From Shimia sp041624275 (GTDB lineage Bacteria; Pseudomonadota; Alphaproteobacteria; Rhodobacterales; Rhodobacteraceae): 13,872 bases of DNA. Location of the stretch: contig NZ_JBFJVE010000065.1 in assembly GCF_041624275.1 (NCBI RefSeq), positions 1 to 13,872 on the forward strand. Direction: 5' to 3'. The notes beneath the pieces are model-generated. The model did no database searches and was not told where the DNA came from. It saw only the letters and a program-made list of their open reading frames with translations. Position numbers and translations under genes: made by a program. Positions 6,667-12,726 of this stretch are shown piece after piece. Numbering within the stretch: position 1 is the stretch's first letter; the number at the start of each line of letters is the position of its first letter.

Positions 6667-7382
6667 GCCAGCTCTCCGGTCAGGGCAAGGAAATGGTCGG
6701 CCAGGCTCCTGTCGCCGCGCAGATCGCCGGTGGTGCCGCTTTCCCGAAGGCGCCCCTGATGCAGGATCAGCAGCTGGTCGGTGTCGAGGATCTCGTCGGT
6801 CAGATGCGTTGCCCACAGCACCGTCAGGCCCTGGTCCTCGGAAAGCGCGTGAACATGGTCGGTGATCGCCCGCCGCGTGGCGGCATCCAGCCCCACCGTG
6901 GGTTCGTCCAAAAGCAGCACCTGCGGGCGATGGATCAGGCTGCGGGCGATTTCCAGCCGGCGGCGATGACCGCCGTTGAGACGGCGCACGATCTCGTCCC
7001 TGCGCTCGCCCATGTCCAGCCGGTCCAGCGCCGCCTCGATGCTGCGGTCCGCAGCGCGGCCCGAAAGCCCGTGCAGGGCGGCGAAATAGGTCAGGTTCCG
7101 ATGCACGCTCAGGTCGAGATCAAGGGTCGGCTGCTGGAACACGACCCCCATCTGCCCAAGCGCCCGGCGCGGCGCCTTGGCCATGTCGTGCCCGGCGATC
7201 TCGATCCGCCCCTGCGGCGCGGTGAACAGCCGGGTCAGCAGGGCAAACAGGGTGGACTTTCCTGCCCCGTTGGGGCCGAGCAGGGCGCAGAACCGCCCGC
7301 GCGGGACGTCAAAGGACACATCCTGCAACGCCCGTTTGGCGCCGTAGTCAAAGCTGAGATTGTCGACCCCGAGCCCGCTCAC
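6663..7382 (-). CDS. ABC transporter ATPase of the PQQ-dependent alcohol dehydrogenase system
   Basis: A 239-residue nucleotide-binding subunit with all core motifs: Walker A GPNGAGKST (36-44), Q-loop FQQP (82-85), signature LNGGH (135-139) followed by RRRLEIAR, Walker B LLLDEP (156-161) and switch histidine H193. The signature departs from the usual LSGGQ at two positions. The start is a GTG at 7382 overlapping the preceding stop as GTGA; there is no strong ribosome site, so translation is probably coupled. It powers the ABC-2 permease encoded next, with which it shares an ATGA overlap. Sequence and neighbours fit the family I know as 'ABC transporter, ATP-binding subunit, PQQ-dependent alcohol dehydrogenase system'. 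The transported compound is not known. Confidence 0.94.
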   Translation of the reverse strand: MSGLGVDNLSFDYGAKRALQDVSFDVPRGRFCALLGPNGAGKSTLFALLTRLFTAPQGRIEIAGHDMAKAPRRALGQMGVVFQQPTLDLDLSVHRNLTYFAALHGLSGRAADRSIEAALDRLDMGERRDEIVRRLNGGHRRRLEIARSLIHRPQVLLLDEPTVGLDAATRRAITDHVHALSEDQGLTVLWATHLTDEILDTDQLLILHQGRLRESGTTGDLRGDRSLADHFLALTGELA

Positions 7383-7831
7383 TGGATGATGATCTCGAGC
7401 CTCTGGGTCTCGCCGGTCGAGCCGGGAACCTTGAGGTGATAACGCCCCGGTTTCAGGGCGATGAAGCCGATTTCCATCTCGCCGGCCTCGTCGAACTCGA
7501 CGCTGTCCAGCCCAAGCGGGCGGATCTCCAGCCCCTCGATCACGATCTCGTCGATCCAGATGGCGCGGAAGAATTCCGGGCCGACCAGCGCCAGCTCCTG
7601 GCTGCCGTCGGCCTGAATCTCGAACTCGTAGTAGGTGCCGGATTTCAACGCCCAGGGCGCGTCCGCCAGTGGCATGCCGGCGGACAGCGTGATCGGCGGC
7701 AGGTCTTCCTTGTTGGAAGCCGACAGCAGCCCGGCAAGGCCGAATTGCGGTGCATCGTCATCGTTGTCGGCCAGTGCCAGGTTGGGCAGGATCAGGCCCA
7801 AGGCGGCGGCGAGAGAAACGGTTCGGAACAT
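7379..7831 (-). CDS. Small exported beta-rich protein in the PQQ ABC operon, unknown function
   Basis: A 150-residue protein with a signal peptide (about residues 1-21, ending NLALADN) and an acidic start to the mature form. The rest reads as alternating beta strands: PPITLSAG, GTYYEFEIQADG, IWIDEIVIEG, and a C-terminal IGFIALKPGRYHLKVPG ending in LEIIIQ. This C-terminal layout recalls a cupredoxin fold, but the mature protein has no cysteine and only one histidine (H132), so a copper site is absent. The start at 7831 follows AGGAG. It is translationally coupled to the ATPase through a GTGA overlap and lies 35 bases after the propeller gene, so it probably acts with the transporter in the periplasm. 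The cupredoxin-like suggestion is low confidence. Confidence 0.85.
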   Translation of the reverse strand: MFRTVSLAAALGLILPNLALADNDDDAPQFGLAGLLSASNKEDLPPITLSAGMPLADAPWALKSGTYYEFEIQADGSQELALVGPEFFRAIWIDEIVIEGLEIRPLGLDSVEFDEAGEMEIGFIALKPGRYHLKVPGSTGETQRLEIIIQ

Positions 7832-7866
7832 GGTGAAACTCCTGTGTGCGTGTCTGGATGTCGGGG

Positions 7867-8826
7867 TCAGGGGCGCAGCGCCGCACCCCATGGGAAGCGC
7901 CCGACCTTGATCGACTTGATCGCCTCGCGTTGTGCCACGTCGATCACGGTGACGTCGCCCGAGACTCCATTGGTGGTGAACAGAAGCGATTTGTCCGCGG
8001 AAAACGCCATGTGCCAGACCCGGCGGCCGACCAGGATGTAATCCTCGACCTCGAGTGTTTCGGCATTGACGACGGCGACGTGGTTCGACGGGCCGAGGGC
8101 GACAAAGGCGGTTTTCTCGTCCGCGGTGAACTCAAATCCGACCGGCTGGACCCGGTCCGGGTGCACCCCCTTGACCTTGAAGCCGATCTTGCCCTTTTCG
8201 CTCTGGGTCGCGACATCAAAGACGGTGATGGTGCCACCGATTTCCGAGCTGACCCAGAGCTCGGAGCCATTGGCGGTGAACTCGGCGTGGCGGGGGCGGG
8301 AATCGACCAGCGTGTTGGCGAACAGCCTGCGGGTCGCAGTGTCGATCCAATGCGCCATGTTGGTGGTTTCCGAAGTGGTGATGGCGATTTTGCCGTCGGG
8401 GGACACCGCCATGCCCTCGGGCTCGATGCCGACATTGATCTGGGCGATCACCCTGCGGGTTTCGGTATCGACCACGGTGGTCACAGCGTCATCCTCGTTG
8501 GCGATATAGAGATGCCTGTCGTTGGGGTGCAGAACGAATTGCTCGGGGTCTTCGCCCGAGGGCAGGTCGTGCAGGACCCGGCCGGTCTCGGGGTCCATGA
8601 CCTGCACCGTGTCGCTGTCCGAGGCGCAGATGAAAACGCGCGAATGGTCCTTGGAAAAGGTGATGCCGCGCGGGCGTTCGCCGGTCTCGATGGTGCGGGT
8701 CACCTCGAGCGAGGCGATGTCGATCACGCTGATCGTGTTGTCCTTTTCATTGGTCACCCAGATTTCGGCGGCACTGGCCGGCAGGGCGAGCGTGGCGGCG
8801 GCGACAAAGGGGATCAGAGGGTGCAT
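7867..8826 (-). CDS. PQQ-dependent catabolism-associated YVTN beta-propeller protein
   Basis: A 319-residue exported protein with a signal peptide (residues 1-20, PASAA-EIWVTN). Repeats of about 40 residues have the YVTN pattern: EIWVTNEKDNTISVIDI, then RVFICASDSDTVQVMD, HLYIANEDDAVTTVVD, ELWVSSEIGGTITVFD and LLFTTNGVSGDVTVIDV, making about seven blades. Blade links carry PRGITFS, PEGMAVSPDG and WHMAFSADK. There is no cysteine heme site and no PQQ-binding signature, so it is a binding or scaffold propeller, not a dehydrogenase. It matches the propeller family seen in PQQ/ABC gene sets. The ATG at 8826 follows GGAG; another ATG five bases upstream is out of frame. It lies 55 bases after the binding-protein gene and probably works with the transporter. 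Confidence 0.92.
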   Translation of the reverse strand: MHPLIPFVAAATLALPASAAEIWVTNEKDNTISVIDIASLEVTRTIETGERPRGITFSKDHSRVFICASDSDTVQVMDPETGRVLHDLPSGEDPEQFVLHPNDRHLYIANEDDAVTTVVDTETRRVIAQINVGIEPEGMAVSPDGKIAITTSETTNMAHWIDTATRRLFANTLVDSRPRHAEFTANGSELWVSSEIGGTITVFDVATQSEKGKIGFKVKGVHPDRVQPVGFEFTADEKTAFVALGPSNHVAVVNAETLEVEDYILVGRRVWHMAFSADKSLLFTTNGVSGDVTVIDVAQREAIKSIKVGRFPWGAALRP

Positions 8827-8841
8827 TTCATGTCTCCGGTA

Positions 8842-8880
8842 GGCGCCTCCGGCGGGGATATTTGAGGCAGGGAAAAAGCG
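8842..8880 (+). repeat. Short intergenic motif resembling a dispersed Rhodobacterales element
   Basis: The gap between the binding-protein and propeller genes holds GCGCCTCCGGCGGGGATATT at its core, followed by TGAGGCAGGGAAAAAGC. From memory, many Rhodobacterales genomes carry short intergenic copies of the form CCTCCGGCGGGGATATTT followed by an A/G-rich tail. It reads on the plus strand, against the operon, and sits just before the propeller ribosome site. Only one copy is in the window, so the repeat status cannot be shown here. Confidence 0.4.
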
Positions 8881-8881
8881 G

Positions 8882-10045
8882 TCACCGGAACGCCGTGCAG
8901 GCGCTTTCCGGGGCGTCGAGGCCGAGCGTGTCAAGCTCGTTGCGTTGGTGCAGATAGCCCTCCAGCGGCGCCTGCGCGGTGAGGGCGCGGGGCGTGACCA
9001 GCGGTATCGGCTGGCGCAGCTGGCCGTTCCAGGCGCGGTAGCTGAGCGGGCGCCCCTTGAAACCGGCAAGCTCGAATCCTGCCGACAGGATATAGCTTCG
9101 CAGGGTCTCGGGGTCGGCGGAATTGCTGCGGGTGACGGCCTCGCCGATACTGCGGACCGCGGCCCAGGCGGCATAGTCGCGCGGGCGCATCGGGCGGGCG
9201 GCAAGGTCGTGGAACCGCGATTGCAGCTGGGCGGCGCCCCATTGTTCGACCACATGCGACCAGGCGGTCGGCACCAGCCCCTCCGAGCCGGCCACCGGGC
9301 GCGGCAGCCAGGTGTTATAGGCGATGTAGCGGCCGAAATCGCCCAGTTCGTCCGCGACGAGCAGCAGGTCGTGCGCGCCGAGCTCCTGGGTGAACAGCGG
9401 CACTTCGCCGGTCGCGCTGCGGCGCATGTCGGCCTCGAACGCCCATGTCTTTTCGGCCCGCAGCGACATGGCGAACTTGGCGGCGCTCTGGCGCAGGGCC
9501 TCGGCGAAGGCGATGTCCTGCGGGTGGGTGCCGGCGATCAGCGCCAGCTTGTCCCAGCGCTTGGCGCGGGCGAACTGCATCAGCGCATCGCTGCGCATCA
9601 GGTCCGAGGGCAGGGTATGCAGCAGGTTGGCGCGGCAGTTCCCGCTGCGCAGCGACAGGTCGGCGCTGGCGGTGTTGAACAGCACCGCCGAGGCCGCCTC
9701 GGGCAGGTCGGCGATGCCCAGCAGCGATGGCGCCGGGGCGTCGAGGATCAGAAAGGGCGAGACTGCAAGGGCCTGGCGCGCCGCGCCCAGAAGGTCGCCG
9801 CCCACCGGGACGGTCAGGCTTTGCAATGTGTAGGCATGGCCCATGAAGGCGCCGGTCGTCAGGTTGTCTTGCAGACCCAGCCGCGCCCCCGCCTGCCCGA
9901 GATCCTCCGGCACCGGGTCAAGGTTGGACAGCGTCGGCGGCCGCTCCTGTTCCTGCTTGAGATAGATCATGGGGATGGCCAGATCGGCCAGCGCGCTGCT
10001 GGCGGCAAGGGCCATTGCGGCAAGTGTCAGGCAAAGGCGTCGCAC
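8882..10045 (-). CDS. Type I periplasmic binding protein of the PQQ-associated ABC transporter
   Basis: A 387-residue exported protein; the signal peptide is residues 1-20 (MALAASSALA-D). The rest follows the Leu/Ile/Val-type two-lobed fold: a strand and helix around WDKLALIAGTHPQD (164-177), HDLLLVADE (225-233), and a C-terminal lobe with RDYAAWAAVRSIGEA. Two cysteines (C137, C383) could pair. The start is a GTG at 10045, preceded by GGGGGAGG at good spacing; an open frame extends upstream to 10894 on this strand but lies antisense to the cytochrome gene. It is the first gene of the ABC operon and matches the family annotated as substrate-binding protein of PQQ dehydrogenase systems. Pairing a type I binding protein with an ABC-2 permease is unusual, and the ligand is unknown. 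Confidence 0.9.
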   Translation of the reverse strand: MRRLCLTLAAMALAASSALADLAIPMIYLKQEQERPPTLSNLDPVPEDLGQAGARLGLQDNLTTGAFMGHAYTLQSLTVPVGGDLLGAARQALAVSPFLILDAPAPSLLGIADLPEAASAVLFNTASADLSLRSGNCRANLLHTLPSDLMRSDALMQFARAKRWDKLALIAGTHPQDIAFAEALRQSAAKFAMSLRAEKTWAFEADMRRSATGEVPLFTQELGAHDLLLVADELGDFGRYIAYNTWLPRPVAGSEGLVPTAWSHVVEQWGAAQLQSRFHDLAARPMRPRDYAAWAAVRSIGEAVTRSNSADPETLRSYILSAGFELAGFKGRPLSYRAWNGQLRQPIPLVTPRALTAQAPLEGYLHQRNELDTLGLDAPESACTAFR

Positions 10046-10108
10046 GTGTCCTCCCCCGGATGTGCAGGCGGTGCGCACCACGCTAAGGCCAGAGCTCGGG
10101 GCGGCGCC

Positions 10109-10128
10109 ATTGGACCAAGGTCGTATGG
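10109..10128. promoter_or_regulatory. Candidate regulatory element A2 in the binding protein / cytochrome c550 divergent region
   Basis: ATTGGACCAAGGTCGTATGG is 16/20 identical to 4066-4085. Its left half is a dyad (TTGG-A-CCAA). It lies 64 bases upstream of the binding-protein start and 92 bases upstream of the cytochrome start, mirroring the spacing of the copy beside the dehydrogenase. A common activator site is inferred. Confidence 0.4.
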
Positions 10129-10174
10129 ATTCGGCGGCCGTCTCAAACTTAAGTCTCGTATCACCGGCACGGGC

Positions 10175-10198
10175 TGCTTGGCTAGAAATGACCAAGCA
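10175..10198 (+). promoter_or_regulatory. Hairpin in the leader of the cytochrome c550 gene
   Basis: TGCTTGG (10175-10181) pairs exactly with CCAAGCA (10192-10198) around a 10-base loop that contains TAGAAA. It ends 21 bases before the ATG and just upstream of the ribosome site. It could be an operator or an mRNA leader structure. TAGAAA is also the -10 hexamer I recall for Methylobacterium methanol-oxidation promoters, but no matching -35 is present. Confidence 0.3.
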
Positions 10199-10219
10199 CA
10201 CCACGAACGGGAGGACACT

Positions 10220-10897
10220 ATGTTCAGATTGCCCCTGGCCACGCTTGGCCTTATCGCCGCCACCTCGCTGGCACATGCCCATGGCGATGTCGCGCCGCAA
10301 CCGATGAATACCGACGCGCTGCCCGATGTGGGCGAGGAATGGCTGATCGAGAACCCCTACCGAGGGCAGGGGGACGAGGTCTGGAAGACCGCGATCGAGA
10401 TCGGCGATTCCGGCTACAACCAGAACTGCGCCCGCTGTCACGGGCTGGGCGTGGTGTCGGGCGGGCTGGCGCCCGACCTGCGCTACCTGGAAGCCGAGGA
10501 ATTCGGCGATGAATGGTACGTCGAGCGGTTCCAGCTGGGCTATACCCAGAACGGGATCACCAAGATGCCGGCCTTTGGCGACCTGCTGGGCCAGAAGGCG
10601 GCCTGGGCGATCCGCACCTATATCGAGACCCGCCCCGATGATGGCGAACTGGACGACGCCACGCCGCGGCTGTTGCAAATCCGCGATCAGCTGATGGCGA
10701 TGGCACAGGGCGAGGCCGGCGATACCGCCGCGCTGCAGGCCGAGCTGGCGACCATCGCCAAGGGCGTGGAAACCGGGTCCGGTGCGCCGGTTGCCGACAG
10801 TGTCGCATTCCGGGCCGCGAACCTGATCGCCAGCGACACGCCCGATTTCGCCGGGGCGGCAGAGGCCCTGACCATCGGCCTGTCGGCGGCGCACTGA
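10220..10897 (+). CDS. Cytochrome c550, PedF-like, electron acceptor of the PQQ dehydrogenase, with a C-terminal extension
   Basis: A 225-residue periplasmic cytochrome; the signal peptide is about residues 1-20 (SLAHA-HGD). The PedF family layout is clear: EWLIENPYRG (40-49), heme site NQNCARCHG with C70, C73 and H74, GGLAPDLRYL (81-90), and KMPAFG with axial M116 (115-120). The cytochrome domain ends near 137 (AIRTYIETRP). Some 85 further residues, helical and alanine-rich, follow; PedF and ExaB proteins as I know them stop near the end of the heme domain. The start has GGGAGGACACT ahead. In Pseudomonas, the ExaB/PedF-type cytochrome c550 takes electrons from the ExaA-type dehydrogenase. 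It is divergent from the ABC operon and followed after 20 bases by the XoxJ-like gene. Confidence 0.92.
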   Translation: MFRLPLATLGLIAATSLAHAHGDVAPQPMNTDALPDVGEEWLIENPYRGQGDEVWKTAIEIGDSGYNQNCARCHGLGVVSGGLAPDLRYLEAEEFGDEWYVERFQLGYTQNGITKMPAFGDLLGQKAAWAIRTYIETRPDDGELDDATPRLLQIRDQLMAMAQGEAGDTAALQAELATIAKGVETGSGAPVADSVAFRAANLIASDTPDFAGAAEALTIGLSAAH

Positions 10898-10917
10898 AAC
10901 AACAGAGACTGGGGCAC

Positions 10918-11820
10918 ATGACGGGACGTATCGCCGGTAAACTCCTCCTGCTGCTGGCGGCCTGCCTCCTCGCCCCGGCCGCCCATGCCCGATGCGACTC
11001 CCACGTGCCCCAGGCCAGGCCGCAAAACGCCTCGCGCGACATCGTCGGCCAGGATCTCGATACCATCCGCGAACGTGGCTTCATCACCTTTGCAGCCTAC
11101 GAGGATTTCCCGCCCTGGTCCTATGAAACGGGCGGCCGGGTGCGGGGGGTCGATATCGAGATCGGCCGGCTGATCGCCGAGGATCTCGGGGTCGAGGCGC
11201 GTTTTGCGCTGGTGGCCTCGGGAGAGAATCTGGAAACCGATCTGCGCAACTGGATCTGGAAAGGCCCGATCGTCGGCGGCCGGGTGGCCAATGTCATGCT
11301 GCACGTGCCCTATGACAGCGAATTCGCCTGCCGGGTCGAACAGGTGGTCTTCACCGGCCAGTACCACGTGGAAGAGATCGCCATCGCCTATCGCGAGGCG
11401 GCCTATCCCGAAGACCCTCCGGTGCCGGCCTATTTCCGCTTCGACAGCGTCGCGGTCGAGAACGACTCGATTGCCGATTTCTACCTGTCCGCCTTTCCCG
11501 GCGGGCAGCTGTCGCACAATGTGCGCCGCTTTGCCGGCATGGATCGGGCCATGCGGGCGCTGGCGGCAGGGGAGACCAAGGCGGCGATGGGGCCGCTGGC
11601 GCAGCTCGAGGCCGGGCTGGACACGGGCGTGGCCGTGCACACACCGCCCTTGCCGGGCTTTGCCGCGGGCAGCTGGACCGTCGGGGTGGCGGTGCATTTC
11701 GCCTATCGGCCGCTGGCCTATGCGGTCGAGGATGCGATCCATGCGGCGATCTCGGATGGCCGCATGGCGGCGATTTTCCACGCCCACGGGCTGAGCTACC
11801 GGCCACCCGAACTGCGATAG
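10918..11820 (+). CDS. XoxJ/MoxJ-like periplasmic binding protein associated with quinoprotein dehydrogenases
   Basis: A 300-residue exported protein; the signal peptide ends near residue 24 (PAAHA-RC). The fold is that of family 3 solute-binding proteins: RERGFITFAAYEDFPPWSY (51-69), RGVDIEIGRLIAEDLGV (76-92), and DLRNWIWKGPIVGGRVANVM (108-127) then LHVPYD, a stretch I associate with MoxJ/XoxJ proteins. Cysteines C26 and C138 could form a disulfide. Members of this family are not typical importers: they sit beside methanol dehydrogenase genes and are thought to help activate or mature the enzyme. The start at 10918 has GGGG upstream, 20 bases after the cytochrome stop, so the two form an operon. 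Here it would serve the ExaA-type dehydrogenase, though one outside the window cannot be excluded. Confidence 0.88.
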   Translation: MTGRIAGKLLLLLAACLLAPAAHARCDSHVPQARPQNASRDIVGQDLDTIRERGFITFAAYEDFPPWSYETGGRVRGVDIEIGRLIAEDLGVEARFALVASGENLETDLRNWIWKGPIVGGRVANVMLHVPYDSEFACRVEQVVFTGQYHVEEIAIAYREAAYPEDPPVPAYFRFDSVAVENDSIADFYLSAFPGGQLSHNVRRFAGMDRAMRALAAGETKAAMGPLAQLEAGLDTGVAVHTPPLPGFAAGSWTVGVAVHFAYRPLAYAVEDAIHAAISDGRMAAIFHAHGLSYRPPELR

Positions 11821-11850
11821 CCTTTCGCGCAGCAGCGGCGTGCGCCGGCA

Positions 11851-12726
11851 TCAGAGCGTCAGAATGTCTCCGTTCCCGGCCAGAAGCGTGCTGCGCACCT
11901 GTTGGCGCAACCTGCCGGTGGCCTGCCGTATCTCTTCGGCGGACATCAGCGCAAACGCGGTCGACAGGGCGTCTGCCAGTGCCGCGGACGGGGTTTCGAC
12001 GCTGACACTGGACCATTGCGCAGCGCGGTCCGGATAGAGAATATGCGCCTGTTCCCCTAGCAGCATGGCCGCGGGGCTGGAGGTGGCGATGGCGCCGTCG
12101 TGCAGCCTTCTGGTGGCAAAGATCCCGTGGTCGGGATCGCCAAGGCCCAGCCGGAAGGGCCCGCCGAGGGCCGCGAACTCTCCGATATTGATCAGCGCCT
12201 TGCCGAGGCCGAGCCGGGCCAGATCGGCGCGGATCAGGTCGGTGGCAAAACCCTGGGCGATGCCGTTGAAAGTGAGTGCCTGACCGGGGGCGAGGCGGAT
12301 CGCATCGCCCCGCCGCACCCGCTGCCAGCCGATGCTGCCGCGTGCGGGCTCGGTGGCGCCACCTGTGGCAAGGGCCAGCCACAGCGGTTGAATGCTGGGG
12401 TCGAACACGCCCTTCGTGGCCAGATGCGCCTGATCGCACAGGCGCATCAGGCCGGCGAACAGGGGATGCGGTGCCGGCAGGATTCCGTCGCGGTTCAGCT
12501 GCGTCAGGGCAGAGCCGGGATCGTAGAGGCTGAACAGGGCCTCGATCTGGCGCAGGCGGGTGCGCACCTGCGCCAGCGCCCTTTCGGCCAGCGGCCGCGG
12601 GGCGTAGAGCGTCAGGCCGACCTCGGCCCCCAGCGCCCGGCCCTGCCATCGCGTCGGCGCGGCCGCGGCCGGCGTGGCCAGGGCGGCGGCGGAAATGGCA
12701 AGGAAACGGCGGCGGGAAAGCATCAT
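11851..12726 (-). CDS. NosX-like ApbE family FAD:protein FMN transferase
   Basis: A 291-residue exported enzyme that attaches FMN through a phosphoester bond to threonine or serine of partner flavoproteins. The N-terminus has SRRRFLAISAA, a twin-arginine-type signal, ending near PAAAA (19-23). ApbE motifs in order: FSLYDPGSALTQLN (65-78), GVFDPSIQPLW (106-116), NGIAQGFATD (154-163), NIGEFAALG (180-188), IATSSP (213-218) and ADALSTAFALM (251-261). The NIGE...ALG wording resembles the NosX branch. HILYPD at 228-233 replaces the common H-I-x-D-P-R-T-G segment. The ATG at 12726 overlaps the stop of the NosR-like gene as ATGA, so this partner is the obvious substrate. No nosZ is visible. A 30-base gap separates its end from the convergent XoxJ-like gene. 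Confidence 0.93.
   Translation of the reverse strand: MMLSRRRFLAISAAALATPAAAAPTRWQGRALGAEVGLTLYAPRPLAERALAQVRTRLRQIEALFSLYDPGSALTQLNRDGILPAPHPLFAGLMRLCDQAHLATKGVFDPSIQPLWLALATGGATEPARGSIGWQRVRRGDAIRLAPGQALTFNGIAQGFATDLIRADLARLGLGKALINIGEFAALGGPFRLGLGDPDHGIFATRRLHDGAIATSSPAAMLLGEQAHILYPDRAAQWSSVSVETPSAALADALSTAFALMSAEEIRQATGRLRQQVRSTLLAGNGDILTL

Noticed and set aside
7379..7831. Calling the small beta protein a copper-binding cupredoxin
   Set aside because: The mature protein has no cysteine and only one histidine, so the copper ligand set is absent; only fold similarity can be suggested.
8945..10219. Plus-strand open frame antisense to the binding-protein gene, running in frame into the cytochrome c550 gene
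   Set aside because: It is a shadow frame. The cytochrome start at 10220 has a good ribosome site and gives a clean signal peptide.
10046..10894. N-terminal extension of the binding-protein frame on the minus strand
   Set aside because: It is antisense to the cytochrome gene and would bury the signal peptide. The GTG at 10045 has a strong GGGGGAGG ribosome site.
11827..11845. GCGCA/TGCGC stem between the convergent XoxJ-like and ApbE genes as a terminator
   Set aside because: The stem is only 5 bp with a 9-base loop and no T run.
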